Assembly: GCA_013433145.1 (NCBI GenBank)
Contig: CM024190.1
Coordinates: 3,720,001-3,784,000 of the forward strand
DNA from: Ascaris suum
Lineage: Eukaryota > Nematoda > Chromadorea > Rhabditida > Ascarididae
Direction of reading: 5' to 3'
DNA: 64,000 nucleotides
Below are positions 23,607-36,912 of this stretch, one piece after another (the first letter of the stretch is position 1; every line of letters starts with the position of its first letter). The notes below the pieces were generated by a model. That model had not been told where the DNA came from, did not search any database, and was given only the letters and a program-made list of their open reading frames with translations. Position numbers and translations under genes: made by a program.

Positions 23607-26210
23607 AACTTTGGGGATTCAGTGAGGAAGTAATATTTCAAATATCCCGAATGAGAGGTAAAAGAAATTGTAATTGGCGTTGGTAGGGAGATATTTAAGA
23701 AACAATTCCGCATTCTCTCGCCACCACCTTCGCAGCATTTTTTCTATTTAATTTCCGAGTTGCTTACGAAAAAGATGCGGTCAAGTCTTTCAAAAGTTGC
23801 ATCGCTGCCAATTCCGCTCATTAGAAAATTCATTGTGATCTGCTCTGATCATAAAGGTTATTTTGTTCGAATCGCTTTAGGGATGTGTGGTGCAAGATTT
23901 AAAGATTGGTTGCGATCGCTGGTTTCATTCCGACTGTACTTTCAAAACTGAGCGTTGTTTCATTTAAACTCTTCTAGTTCTTATGAAGCAACTCTTTGAA
24001 AGCTGGAAGGAAAATGAGTTAGGGAGGTGATGCAAAAGAAAAAAATTTTGCTGGGAAGGTCGTTCTCTGTGTTGTTGATGCGCTGTGATTTTGCTGCCGT
24101 TGTAACTGTAATTGTTGACGCACTTTAGTTTTGCATTGCTTCATATTCGTTTAGTTCCGCTGTGTATCCAAAAATAAGCGACCTCTGTTAGTTTATTGGT
24201 TTCGCACGTCAGTTTTGTTGTTTTCAATTGTTTATTGCTGCGTGACCTTGCTGTTCACTTCTAGTAATATGTTCCATCGTTTCGTTTTTTATTGCAGTCC
24301 GTGGCCATGATGCTCGTTTTTGGTAACGGGGCGGGTAAAACATTTTATCAAATATCTTTGCAAATTCAGAACCTTATTTATGCAACTTGTGATTGATGTT
24401 GAATACACAGCATTCAAACTCTCCAGAATCGGAATAGTTATACTGCGTGGCATCGACCACCTACGAAGTCGGAGGTGGCGCAATCGATAGTTCCGTGACG
24501 GATTATATGGCTTCCAGTAAGAAAGCTGCGTAAATTTTCACCGGACGCGATACGGCGAATTTTGAATTGGGATAAACTGACTCATGGGAATTGGGAGCCA
24601 CGTTAGTGCTCCTTTTCAATAAGTAGAAAGCTGATTTGTTCTGATAAAAATTGCTGTGAGACGACGTGGAACATTTTTATGTATACATCCTACTGAGAGT
24701 AGAGCCTTATTTTTCAGGAATACGAGTGAACGTCAAAGATGGGGAAATCGCGGACCGTGAATGATAATAGCATTTATGGGCTGTCGTTAGTGACGCCGAA
24801 ATCTTTGTTACAGTTCCATTCCAGGTCATTATTCCAAAAACGCTCCCTATTAACATGTTGGGGCACTGGTGAACAAATGAATCGAATCGAATGACCGAAT
24901 ACTCGTTCGCTTAACTGTTCAACGCAGTCTTTCAAAAGAAACAACGAAGTGGGCAGATGGATAAACACAACTCCCTAAGAGGTGTGATTTGGGCCAACGC
25001 TGTGCGCTGAAGCAGATTGCCCGTTTTCAAAGCTCATTTCATTGTGCCATCTCATAGAAATATATCGTCGGCCTCTTCAACTCACAATACTTCCACGTTA
25101 TATGAAGATCTGATGTCACATAGAAGTTCCTGTTTTTAGTTCGACTTGTAACTAGCTTTGGAAGTGTTTTCAAAGACCATTTGAAAGTGACCAACCTGGC
25201 TTTTTATATCCGATTCCACCATGATACGACAGCAGATAGCGTTCAACATTGTTAGTTCTGGATGTGCACGGACTATCGCAGGTTAACTGTGGCAAAGTCC
25301 ACCTATAGCAAATGTGGAACCCTTCTGACAGTAGCTACAGCATTCCGGATTTCGAACTCTTCTGCGAATACTTCCTAAGCAGCGTAAAGCATATTTTGAG
25401 CTCCAACCAGATGAAGCCTCAAAGGCGTTGTGGTTTAGCCCACTTTTTCGGCACGGTTCCCCACTTTGGGTTTTAATAGATTTGAGGTAGCATATAGTCA
25501 AATCCATCTCTCGTCCCTTATTCCGATGAACCGAACTATCCTCTTCGTCGTATTTAGTGAATGAAGACTGGCGGCTATGTTCTATGCTCAGTAATCGGCT
25601 AACACTGTGTTCACTTGCTTCTGTCAATTTTAGCGTTTCTAACATATTCCCCGTTTTAGCAGGATCACCTTATTGCTTCTATGGTGTCGTCATCCGTACG
25701 CACAGTACTCTTTCTTAATAAGAGTCGTTTCAGAATGCGTTTTTGGTGGTTTCTAGAAATTTCTAGAAATGCCCTATGTTGAGTACAGTCGGTGGGTCAG
25801 GTAATTTTGCGGGTACTGTCATCACGAGCAGCACAAACGACTTTTATGGAGGTTAAACATCTCTTGTTGTATTCGCCGCCTGGAAAAAATCACAAAAACA
25901 AGCGTACAAGCGCATAGCACTCGATAGAAGGTCGAATGCGCCGAAGCTACGGTGATGCGGCTTCAGGTGGTGGTAATTTTTCCTTTGCATCTGATGACGG
26001 CTGCTGCGTTGATTGCGGCGGTGGCTGCTGAAACTCCAATTTGGAACAACAAGAGCAGGATAACATTTCAAAGTGAAACCAGAGCTTGCTAGTGAAATGA
26101 CCAACAAGCTTTGGTTATTCCACATTTTAACTAAGTCATAAATGTCATCACTATTGCACTAAGCGACTTCACCGGAGTAAAATCCTTTGGTTTCACTTCA
26201 TTTGGCGCAT
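23607..26210. other. no gene recognised
   Basis: The longest frame is on the minus strand (25283-25645, 120 codons). It contains a Cys-rich stretch (NPECCSYCQKGS) but no family I recognise. It may be a decayed mobile-element fragment or chance. Confidence 0.3.
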
Positions 26211-26213
26211 GCG

Positions 26214-26384
26214 GCTATAAAAAGCGCAGCAATCGTTCCGTTCCACTGTATTTTCTAGCGTGCATACAAAAATTCAAGCATGCCTTCGAATAGCAATGAA
26301 ATTTTATTTTTGCCTATCATTCAAACTGTGCTGTTCACTATGTATTCGGATGTGGTACTTATGAGTGACCAAGAGCTGGCCTAA
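26214..26384 (+). promoter_or_regulatory. TATA-like box upstream of a 34-codon ORF
   Basis: A CTATAAAAAG motif at about 26215-26224 lies 64 bases upstream of an ATG at 26280. That ATG opens a 34-codon frame (MPSNSNEILFLPIIQTVLF...) ending TAA at 26384. The frame could be a first exon or chance. No downstream exon was found, so this is only a candidate core promoter. Confidence 0.2.
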
Positions 26385-26847
26385 ACGATGCGTATACAAA
26401 AATAATGGTCCACTGATTCACTTCGCATATGGAGTCAGTTCTCACCATTCCTTTCAACCCTTCTTCCAAGAGTTTTGCAATTTTTTGCGCAAATTCTCAG
26501 CATTCCAAGCAAAAGGAAAACGAGAATAAAGAGCATTAAATACATCACTAAGTCCTTCTTCACAAATTCGAGTTGAAAAGTTGAAAGCAACTGTTGACAA
26601 AATAACAATCGGACTGCGTGTCTGCATCAAGGGAAACCGAATTCACGGCGAAGATTAATTCAACGACTCTCTTTAGAATCACAAAAACATACGAATGAAA
26701 CTTCATTAATCGTTGTTGTGTTGCGTTGAAATGAAGTTTATACAAGAAGCTTTGCATCGCCACGTGCATTTTGCAGTTGCATGAGAATGCGAATTACCGT
26801 TCAGTGCGCCTTTTATGGCGATACATTTATCCCACTAAAATTTACGA

Positions 26848-26967
26848 TCAAGACACCTGCTGCTCCGGAACGCCGGTAGGTTTTGGAACTTCTACAGGCT
26901 TTGGTGGCTCGACGAATGTTTGTGGTGGTGGCGGCTTCACGGCATTCATCGTTGCTGCGCTGGGTGT
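26848..26967 (-). CDS. possible proline-rich terminal exon
   Basis: On the minus strand a frame following an AG acceptor-like site at about 26968 gives TPSAATMNAVKPPPPQTF, continues with EPPKPVEVPKPTGVPEQQ, and ends at a TGA at 26848-26850. The Pro-Lys-Pro spacing looks like a disordered or secreted-protein tail rather than random DNA. I found no matching upstream exon with certainty in 27.0-28.3 kb, so it is either the last exon of an unrecognised gene or low-complexity coincidence. Confidence 0.25.
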   Translation of the reverse strand, partial: TPSAATMNAVKPPPPQTFVEPPKPVEVPKPTGVPEQQVS

Positions 26968-29900
26968 CTAGGTTCTCGCTTCTTTTTTCTACAAACATGG
27001 TTGTGCTTCAGCGGCTTTTCTATTATATCAAAGAACAATGATTCGTGTCATACTTGCTATGACAAAGCCAACCTAAACTCACTGGATAATTGAATGTTAA
27101 ATTGATGAACAAGTTTCAAATCACGGTATATTATTGAAGTGCGAAATTGTTGAATGGGTTCACTGGGATAATTTCATCGTTGGTGCAAGCGCAGCTGGTG
27201 TACGGGACAATTATTGCAATCGTGATCCTGGCAACTGAGGCGGTGCTGGGAGTTGTCTCCGCACGGCAGCTATGCGGAAGTGTTGCCGTTTATTTAGCTA
27301 TTTCTGGATGGTCATAAATTTTTGCTGCTAGTGACAAGAAATTTTTGTTCTTTTAGCTGGTCTCATCGAGATACTCGCCTTCCATTATTAAATGAAAGCT
27401 GCAATTTGAGAGCTTTTAATCGGATAATTGGACGGACTCGTTCAAATTAGAAATGACCGTTTTCATAATCGATGAATTTCGGATTACCAGTGGTGCTTCC
27501 AAGTACACTGAGAGCACTCTAAGACAGCACTGCTCTCTTTGATGTGCCATTTTTAACTTACTTCAAGAAGTGAAAGGCTTACGGTGCTCTTCTTTGCACA
27601 ACACGACATTTTCTTCGATTTCGATGTCCCTTTCGAAAGTTTTCTATCCTTACTGTGCTTTTTTGAGCGTTTCTGCTTTTTGTCATGCTTGCTCTTCCGA
27701 AATGCCAACATGGCCGTTGTTCACATTCTTTGTTATGACAGGTCGAGTCGACTACTCTAGAAAATCATGATATCCGCAGATATATAAGCATTTTTCTGCA
27801 CTGTATCAGTAGTTCACATGCCGAGCGTTATTCATGACTCCGTCACCACTTGCGCCTTTAAAGAGTTCCATGCAGTTTTGAAAGTGAATGTGCACAGCAA
27901 GGTAAGGACTCTCATAAAGAAGGTTTCATTAAATCCAAAGTCATTGGACAACCGAATATAAATTCTCTGCGGCTAGTCGTAAGGTTCGGCAAAAGAACAA
28001 ATCTGGCATCCAATTTACTGCCTTCGCATTTTATGCTGTTGTCCTGTTTTATTGATATGCCGGCATACTGTCGTCCCATTTAAGAATCTACAGGTATTCT
28101 ATTCCATTATTATGGCGACTTCTTGAAATGCGTCTCTACTTTTGAAATACGAGATTTCAGCCGGCTCACAAGATCCTCGGTCTAAAATCTTGCCGACATC
28201 TTAAAGCTTAATTCGGGCCTTCATCCGTACTTGAGGTAACGTCCAACAGCGATTTTCCCTCTAAGCCGTTTGCACTATCTTCGATGCAACGTCTGCATGA
28301 AATCGAGATGAAAATAGCATTTGCAACCGATGTGCCTGATTCTCTTACTCTTCCTGTTGCCTCAGTCTGCGATTCTTAGCTATGTAACGCAGCTATGATC
28401 GCTTAAGGTGTTTTAAGCAATCTGATTTGTCCAATGTATGAAGCACGCAGCATTTGTAATTAATTTGTTCCATTTTCATATGCTTGCCCCCTCAATGACC
28501 TCCTGTTCAACTTTCTTTGGTCTTCACATGCTTATAATAATGCACCTGAAAGCCAAACAATTTGATTATAATTTCCTTAATATGCGGAGACGTCTTGTTG
28601 CTGTTGCTGCTATTTTGAGTTATTCATTGAGCGGATTGAGACAAATGAGGGGGCTGGAAACCACATCGCCAAACAGTACCGGTAATCGGCAGAGCTGGAA
28701 ATGGGAGTAGGTCCGATCATGCAAGGAACAGGAGAATCCGAAAATACTAGTTTCGGTTCATCTCTAATCTCCCTGTGCGTTGTCAGTCATATAACATTCG
28801 CAAGCTGCGGCCCAGAAAAATGAGAGTCCAGAAATTCGGCAGCTTCAACCAACGATGGGCTCACACTACTAAAGGCTCAAATGTATTTATTTCACATCTG
28901 CTGCAATCCGCCAGATCTCAAAAGTCCTGAGCAAATGGTGAAAGCATTGGGAAAATCAACATATTCACACCTGCGAGACCATCGTTGCGGGACAAATTTT
29001 CTTATCGAAGCCTCTTACTTTGAAGCAATTTGGCGATATGACCGTTCGATGAAAGGTCTTCGATGTATGCTCAAGTAAGATTTATATCCTTATTTCTTTC
29101 TGACATTTTTTACCATCAGCCTGTCACTCGGCAGTGGAGTTTATCAAAGCTTATATTGTGTCACAAGGTGTGACGCATTTCTTTTAGGTTGTATAGCAGA
29201 ACTCGCAAATAGGCATCATGGGCATCATGGCGAGAAATCAGACCATTTATCCAGCATTTTTCACTCGTCAAGTAAACGAAGCCTATCATGAAATGCAGGC
29301 TTTGGTAATCTGATACTAATCTAAACCGTTCTGACAGTGGTCAATTATCACTCAAGCACCATTCATTCCGAGATGTTGTTCAATGGATTGTCCGCTCATC
29401 GCTTTAAAGCAGTCCCGCCGACTTGCCGCTGATCAGTGAGCGAAGGAAACTGTAGACGTAACTTGCTCACTTGGTATTTAATATTCCGAAACGATATTTA
29501 CATGCGCAAAGCTGATTCGTTTTCAACGACCTACCTTTGATCTGCTATCCTTTTTCTTCGACGGCCGCTTAGGTAAGAAACGGGAACAACACTAACTGCA
29601 ATGACCACAGCAAATGCAACCAGTCCGGAAAAATTTGCAAGCGGACGACTTCGAAATGATACACGAGTCTTTCGCACTATCAGAAACGTGCATCAGTTGC
29701 AGAATTTTCGTAACGCTAAACATTTCGCAACATTTGCACAAGTTGGCACTTCTCAACCTCTAACACCATCGTTAGATCACATGCGATTAGCAGAAATAAT
29801 GCGGCAGTTTTTGTTGTCAGCGAAAAGGAAAGAACTGATACGGAACACTGATACGTGAACACGACATTAGCGTGCCGTGTGCACGACAACTCGACCCTTG

Positions 29901-31310
29901 TTTATGGTTTAATCAGCAGTAAATTAAGCAATAAACTACGAAGCAAAATTAAGTAATCCATTCTTTCGTTTGCACGAATAGAGGTCGCCAACAAATTTTG
30001 GAGGCCAAGCATCTCTAGTATGCGCAGGTTGCGTCTCCTCCTCTCCCTCCCTGGAGAGTTTGAAGGGACAGCATTTTCTCTTTAATTTTACTGTATTTTC
30101 AAGAAGAGACTGCCTCCCATGGGCCTACATTTTACCCGTATTGTTAAGTTTAGAGGGTTACAACACATGCGCCGAAGTGATTTTTCGAGAATAGAAGCCG
30201 CCAAATGAGTTCCGAATCTAACTGATACTGGCAGTCAGTCAGTTATCAATACCAGCAGAACGCTTTTCGTTTTCAGGTGCGATGAAAGCACAGGATATTG
30301 CGTGAAGCTGTAAACTGGAGTAATATAAAGGGCTAATGTGGTCACTCGCAAAGGATAAAACGGCAAATACGTTTGATAATGTTATTTAATGGGATGGGGG
30401 ACATCAAGTGAGAACTTATGTGACAGCTGAAGCTGACAGCCGGTAGAAAAACCATCAGCAAAATGGGGTTCTCGTGAAAACCTATAAAGCAAACATGTTG
30501 ACAGAGTGGCGGGGAAACTTTTTTGAGTTTGCTTAACAGTTACTAAAAATTTGGTAGTTTCATGAGAAGTTTACACTCCATCACTCGACTTCATCATCTG
30601 AACTTTTATTCATTTGGTGGAGAATTGAAGGCTGCTGCACTGCTGAACAGACATACCCCACCTTATTCAGCTTCGAAGGGAGGGGATGAAGAACCGTGGA
30701 TGTGGTTGTTAAAAAACTGGGATGAAGGCTACATTGAACGGAGAGATGGAAGAACCTTGGACGGTATTACTAAAAAAAGTAGAGTGAAATTTACGTGGTG
30801 ATGTTTAGGTGGTCTGTTATTTGTACGTCTAGGCTCGTATTTATTCAGTAGTAAGCAGTCGAAAGCTGAAGGTGCACATGTTTACCTGGCGGTGATCGAA
30901 GTTTACGGCTCTTATTTCAAAGGTGATATAGGTGATATAGGTTTCCCACACTTTTCATTGTAAAGTCTACCTTTCGTCTTTTCGACTGCCTCCGATATTT
31001 CAAGTTCAAGCATTTTCTTTCTATAAAACAAGGCCGTAAGGTCTGAAAGGCATCCTGAAAGTGCCGTCATGATAAAAGCGAATAGACAACAAAAGATCAA
31101 ATGGCAACGCGACGTAGATATTTCATAAATGCGAATGTAGACACGGTTGACGACAGCGTACAGATTGCGGCTGCATGGACACTTCAGTTTGTATGCAAGG
31201 GGATCTACAATAGTCTCAGGAGTTCAGACGGAAGCAGTTTTCGATGTTTTATAAAAGAAAAAAGAACAAAGTATAAGAAAAAAAAAAAATTCTAGAAATA
31301 AAGTTTTATA
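26968..31310. other. no confident gene; a few open frames
   Basis: Frames at 28881-29078 (65 codons, with CCNPPDLKSPEQ) and 29601-29858 (85 codons, MTTANATSPEKF...) have protein-like composition but no family I recognise and no clear splice partners. A CDESTGYCVKL frame ending in TAA follows a TTTTCAG acceptor at about 30275 and could be a tiny last exon. Short direct repeats (GGTGATATAGGTGATATAGG near 30923) are present. Confidence 0.25.
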
Positions 31311-31317
31311 GAATATA

Positions 31318-31323
31318 TTAAAT

Positions 31324-31415
<92 letters not shown>
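31318..31415. repeat. (TA)n microsatellite
   Basis: About 95 bp of alternating TA with one early break. The Ile/Tyr-repeating open frames over it are artefacts of the repeat. Confidence 0.95.
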
Positions 31416-31418
<3 letters not shown>

Positions 31419-32114
31419 GAGGCAGTAGACCACTATAAGAAGGCCAGATATTAAAAATGCACGAGTAAGACGTGTATAAAATACCTATGACAGTAAAGGT
31501 GAACGCATCTCGGCCCTTATCCGTTGATGTGTGCACCAGGGTTACGCGCGGGCCTTCGTTAGAACGACACGCATAACCCCGTAAGTATAAGACGAATAGA
31601 AAAGACAACCAGATTGCAGGTAGATAAAAACAGAAAAGTTGTTAATTGTATGTTAAAAATGCATAATGCACACAAAAACTCCAAGAGGAGCAGGCTTACG
31701 GTGAATTTCTTCATATCTGCATAACGTTGTTCATAGATCACGTTCGGCACATTTCGCGCACTGATCGCTGATCAAACCTTCACAGTTATGATACGATAAA
31801 AGTCGTTCGTCGATTCAAATTGGTTCAAAAGTTTTATCATCCGTTTATGATGTTACCATAGAGTGTTTTATAGTAACCAAAAAGTAAGTCGTTTCCATAT
31901 CGTTTATTGTGATAATCAAGAACTGCAGTGCGTTTACAAGATTGTGTACTGCAGTTATCGATTTTTTTTAAGGCTTTGATGCTGCGTTTTTATTGTGGCC
32001 CACTTCTCTGTGATGGTCGCGTTCAGCACACGTATCGCGCCAATTGACTGCTCCGTCTTGAATGCTGTTGATACAGCAATCTTATGTAGAATTCGTGTTC
32101 TTGTGTTGTTATGT

Positions 32115-32180
32115 TGGGTTATTGTATTTACTGATTTATTAGTTCAACCAGTAGAGCATTCATTACGAATAAATATCACT
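32115..32180 (+). repeat. short dispersed repeat shared with 40.4 kb
   Basis: The block containing AGAGCATTCATTACGAATAA is matched near 40438-40458 by AGAACATTCGTTACGAATAA. Both follow a TTTATTA/TTTATTT-type stretch and a 'TTCAA' block. The shared length by eye is about 50 bp, which suggests the end of a common interspersed repeat. Confidence 0.45.
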
Positions 32181-32327
32181 TTTAGTAGTAGCACTAGTAA
32201 TGTCTTTATTCATTCGTAGAGGAATGAAGAAAGAATAAAAAACTGAAGATTAAATAACACGAAGCAGAACAAATTACACGTAGGCATACAGTGTACTTCT
32301 CTGATCGGGTTGGTGTTGTGGTCTTTT

Positions 32328-32630
32328 TTAAGGAGTTACTCCATCTAGTTGCACGTTGGCCTCTAGTTTTTGTATGTGTTCGGTTATCGTCGAGGTTTCA
32401 CCGGGGAAATTACTTGGTTTTCCTGATGCTGTCGGTTCTTCAGGTTTCATAGATCCAGCTGACGTTAGCTTCTCGAATTGACCCCGTCCCATGGTGCTCG
32501 ACATTTCCATGAATATGGCGAAGTCTTTGACGATTGTGAGATAACCACTGGCAACCTTTTTTTTGAAGAAACTTAGGGTTTTTTCGTTGGCAGCCATCGT
32601 TATGGGCAGAAATGTCCTGATTTTTTTCAA
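32328..32630 (-). CDS. 100-codon ORF of unknown nature
   Basis: A minus-strand frame with an internal ATG in good context (ACGATGGCTGCC) reads MAANEKTLSFFKKKVASGYL, continues with MSSTMGRGQFEKLTSAGS and PEEPTASGKPSNFPGETS, and ends at TAA. The composition (charged helix, then Pro/Ser/Thr-rich linker, then helix) is protein-like. It might be the start of a retroelement gag or a single exon. I recognise no domain and see no adjacent protease or reverse transcriptase in frame. Confidence 0.3.
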   Translation of the reverse strand: MKKIRTFLPITMAANEKTLSFFKKKVASGYLTIVKDFAIFMEMSSTMGRGQFEKLTSAGSMKPEEPTASGKPSNFPGETSTITEHIQKLEANVQLDGVTP

Positions 32631-32830
32631 ATGACAAGTCTCTTGATCAACGTTTTTGCTGTTTTTGTGGGAGAGGGTCTATAAATGCCAGAATACGGTA
32701 AAGAGTGGGGTTGTAAGATGACCTCGAGGGAATGCAAAAATGCTTTTACAACGTCAGTTTTCGTTTACTACGATGCCAAAATTTCCCACTTTCGTTCCTG
32801 CAGTGTCCCCCGCTCGACTTGAAGTCCTCC

Positions 32831-32851
32831 CTCCCCCCCCCCCCCCCCCCC
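32831..32851. repeat. poly-C tract
   Basis: About 20 consecutive cytosines inside otherwise unassigned DNA. Confidence 0.9.
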
Positions 32852-33706
32852 ATTCGGAGGGCCGAGCTTTCTTAGGTATTGCAGTCTTCGAGCTGTTTGA
32901 TTCTGTATGGTGTTGTTTGAGGTGGTCTGTTATTTGACCGATATTTTGGTCTCCCTTTAGTGCGATGTCTTTCTTGGTCTTCATTATTTTGGTCTTCAGT
33001 TCGAAGGATTTCTCTCATGCGTCATTTAAGCGCATTCAAGACGTATTAGTTTCTTTCCTTACAAATACATGTTAGACATTTGGCAGAAGTGAGAAGTGGT
33101 AATGAAACGAGTAAGACGACATCTTGTGGTAACCTAACCGCAGCATGAGTTAAATGAGAGGTGTCATTCTTCAAGGATATCTCTATTTCTCTCCAAAGGG
33201 GAGGACAATATTTTTAACTGAGCTTTTATAAACAGGTAAAGACCGATGCTGTGGTAGACGGTGTTAGCACGAAATTAGGTGAGGTAGCACTGTTCCCCAA
33301 TTCAAAACATTTTAGGATGACTTCTATATTGCTATAACTGCCGTACTCACCAAAGCGATTCTCTCTAGAAGACTCGAGGTTGCCTGTATTTGCTGACAGA
33401 TGCATTTTTAAAACGTTTAAAAACTGGTGCACGTCCGCTGCTCCTCGCCGCTGTCTTCCACTCCTGTCGCTGTAGAGATGAGCGTCGTTCTTGTTAAAAG
33501 CGCCCTTTGATCGACCAACACGGTGCATGTTGACGCATGTGTGCATCGTTTCCGACGTAATCACATTCTCTTGATTAATACGAATGCGGTGAGGTATTTC
33601 TTCAGGTAATCGTACTGATCCCGATTAACGCTTGCAACCTGTTCAAGAGTAACAACGTTCAGTGCATTGCGTTCTCAGATGGAACACTCTGCAAACAATT
33701 ACCCCG

Positions 33707-33707
<1 letters not shown>

Positions 33708-33751
<44 letters not shown>

Positions 33752-33775
33752 GCAACAACAACAACAACAACAACA
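33708..33775. repeat. (CAA)n microsatellite
   Basis: About 22 CAA/AAC triplets with one CAG interruption. The apparent poly-Asn and poly-Val open frames over it reflect the repeat, with no supporting exon structure. Confidence 0.95.
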
Positions 33776-36700
33776 TAAGAGGTTGGAGGTTTTATTTGCT
33801 TTATGATAATGGAGGCTTTAGGTATCTGCGTCAGGCCCACCCCTGCTCAGTTTCATTACTTTACCTGCAGGGGCGTCCTTTTGGTATAGAGCTTGATGTG
33901 AGTTGTCTACAGTTCAAGCAGGATGTGCCGAAATGCTCCAACTAAGAGTCTTAGTGGATTCGCAAAAATTTTCCATAGATGTATGATGCAAAATCAAAAT
34001 CAGATGGCTTTAACTTCTCATTTTAAAAAATAAGAGGGAAGAAGAACAAAGGCAACTTTGCTTGTATAGCCATATATAAAACGGAAGGTTACTTCACGAA
34101 CGCCATCGTCGAGAGGAATGAGCATGAGTTGATAGGCCGATCGGTAAACGAAGAAGTCTTAACCGGCCATGCTGTTGATAAGGTATCACCGAGGAGACTG
34201 ATGCATACACTCGTGCGTCACATCGCGTCTCTCTACCTCCCAACTTATTCAGCTGAAATACCTGTTTATTGCTTCCTTTGATGACGTATAGTGCAAGTCA
34301 ATGTTTCTTTTTATATGTTTTCACATACCTTAGTTAAATAGAGTTGTTCAGTGATGAGCAGAGAGGTATTGATGTGACTCGAAGAAACTTTCAACGTTTC
34401 ATTCTCTAACAGTTTCGTCTTTATGTGGATTCAACAGAAAGCTCACTTCGTTAGGGGAAGTGTTTGCAGTGCGCCGTAAGATTCACTTCCGTTTTGCAAC
34501 GATTTGTTCCACTTCGATCTGCTGCAGTGGAATTTAGTTATATGCCGAAGGTTTTTTTTTAAACACATACATGGACAGTGTGGGATTTCATCCGTACGTG
34601 GAATATTGTATTTTATCATGAGCATCCAAAACAATTTGCTACTTCATTGCCAAAAAATTAAACTTGCATATTTTATCGCAGCGTGATATGATATTGGAAA
34701 ACCGAGGTACATCGCACAGTACATGGCAGGCATTGACGAGAATTTTACCTCGAATCTTGGTATTATTTGTGAGAAAGGAATAGGAGGATGACAACTTATA
34801 GAAATGCGTTGTGGTGCTCTGGTGATCGGCTTGAGAAGTTTACTTTTGTGAATTGAATGAGGTACCCTCGCTTGTTAGCATAGTTATTATATTCATAGGA
34901 AATGAATTGCGCCTTCCTTCAAGAAGCAATGCGGAATGTCTTGGGAACACTTCGAGGCCGTCGCGCTCTGCAATTCTAAAGTCTGGGATGCGTTACTAGG
35001 TTTGCACCTTCTCTCTTCCCTTCCCGCCCTCCACCCATTCTCCTCCCTCTCCCCTGCCCACCTTTCTCGTCATACGCATTCGCAGTGCATACTAGGTTCA
35101 TAGGCTTTGTTGTATTTGTTTCTCCTTAGTTAGCAAGTTCATTGCTACAAAAACATGAGAGCTCGGCGGTGTCATTTGCCGCGAGTTTGTAAAGTTCTTT
35201 CCGTTTCTTTGGCATCTCTATCTCTCTCAACTTACCATTCCTTCTCTCGGTATTGAGTCTTTTACAGTGAGGCACATATCAAAGTAAAGTGTTGATATCT
35301 CCATTCTTACATTTCTTGTTGTAGTCGTTTCGCACGTTCAACAGAAAAGATATATTTGGAGGAATGCCGAAGGCTTCCTCGATCCTTCATACGTTTCTCG
35401 GTCATTGTTCTTTTTTAGTGTTGCTATATTTGCGGTTCCGACAATGATATCTCCGACTTTCGCGTCCCCGCAGTTGCCAACAATGCCCAGCCATCTTTAC
35501 CGAATTTTGCTTTTCTGCGGTTCCTTTTTACTTTCTTCCTTTTTGAGAAGGGGATGGATAGTAATGCATAGTATATTAGATGCGAGCATAGTGTTTTGTT
35601 CAGATGATTAAAAATATAAATGGATGGCGGCAGCATTTAAAGAAATTCGGAAATCGCTGATTCGCTGTTAGCGATTTGCAAGTCATCGACGCTTTTGCAA
35701 AGGAATTCTTTGATTGTTCATCCACTATTATTCATAACGATAATGGTTTTGTGCATCTGAAAAGGAAGAACTAGGTGATATCTGCGGCAAATATGTTTCG
35801 TTTATGTCTGCGTTAACGCACAGAACATACAGATCACATCCACCACAACAAGCACGATCCCTTTCATTCTGGTCACATCACAACGTAGAGATGGATCCGG
35901 GTGTGAGTCGCTGATTCGTTCCTAATGTCTTCCTCCCCCCATTCATTTAACTTCACCCTCTTCTTTCTCTCTTTCCAGTGTTGTATGCTTTCCCTTCCTC
36001 CACATCCGCCGTTTTATTGTCTTATTCAAACCACTGAGGGATGTTTACCCATCCACATCGTTCGGGGGCAGATGAAAGACTCGAAATTGTTTTCATCCTT
36101 AGTTTCGCAGTCAGAATCCAACATTGACATGGCTTCTATAAATTGCCCCTGTCTATTACCAGTACAAACCACAATTTTTCAAGTGATTTTATTGCCTGCA
36201 TTGAGCACCGTTTCGATGCCTTACATCGAATTGCATTGTTATTAACTTTGAGAATTCAAGGAGCCGTTTGCACGTCCGTACGGCATATTGTTATCTGTAC
36301 CTTGACGGAAAAATGTCTGGGTACGTCCTTAGTTACCTTCTCTCTCAGATTACGATCTGTGCAAAGATTCTCTGGGCACGGCGAGTGCAGTATTTCTGAT
36401 GCTAAAATCCAGCTTCTCGGCAAAGGGGTTTTTTTGAAAACCTACGTCTGTTTGTGACAAAGCAGCCAGAACTGAAAAAATATGTGTGGTAAAAGTGGAG
36501 GGGGTATGATTTTTTCTTTTTTTTTGGGGGGGGGACTAATTGAGCAGTTATTAAGAACTTCTTGATGTCGATATTTTTTGTAGCATCTTAAAGACGCTGA
36601 ATGCGATGGGGAAAGTGGTTTATCTCTATTACTTTCTATGCTGTAAATAGAATTATAAAATATTGCCGTTTTTTTTTGAAATTGAGAAGAAATTTCCTAT

Positions 36701-36912
36701 ATCTTGATAGGAGCAAATTGTATAAATTGCGGGGAACAAGTAATATGTTGGATCTTTTTAAACGTTTCTACTTCCGCACTGTGCGACTGTTAAATGTGAG
36801 GTTTTATGCTGCGAAGGCAAAGAATTTCTAATATGCCTTAATTAACCTTATTAGAATCCGTATTTTCGAAACCTTTTGGCCTATGTTAGTGGATTAATCG
36901 GCCAGAAAGCAA
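33776..36912. other. no gene recognised; upstream region of the PUF gene
   Basis: Contains a C/T-rich tract at about 34998-35070, a G run at 36524-36533 and several T runs. Open frames are short. The promoter and any 5' untranslated exon of the PUF gene should lie here, but I cannot point to them. Confidence 0.3.

Noticed and set aside
27150..27310. A hydrophobic + strand frame (LVYGTIIAIVILATEAVLG) resembling a V-ATPase proteolipid helix
   Set aside because: Only about 50 codons, no splice sites, no conserved acidic residue in context, and other frames are equally open.
31224..31608. Open frames of alternating Ile/Tyr over the (TA)n tract
   Set aside because: They are simple-sequence artefacts; the same appears at 42291-42473.
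33667..33945. Open frame with a long poly-Asn run (and poly-Val on the other strand)
   Set aside because: It is produced by the (CAA)n microsatellite; no splice sites or domain support a protein.
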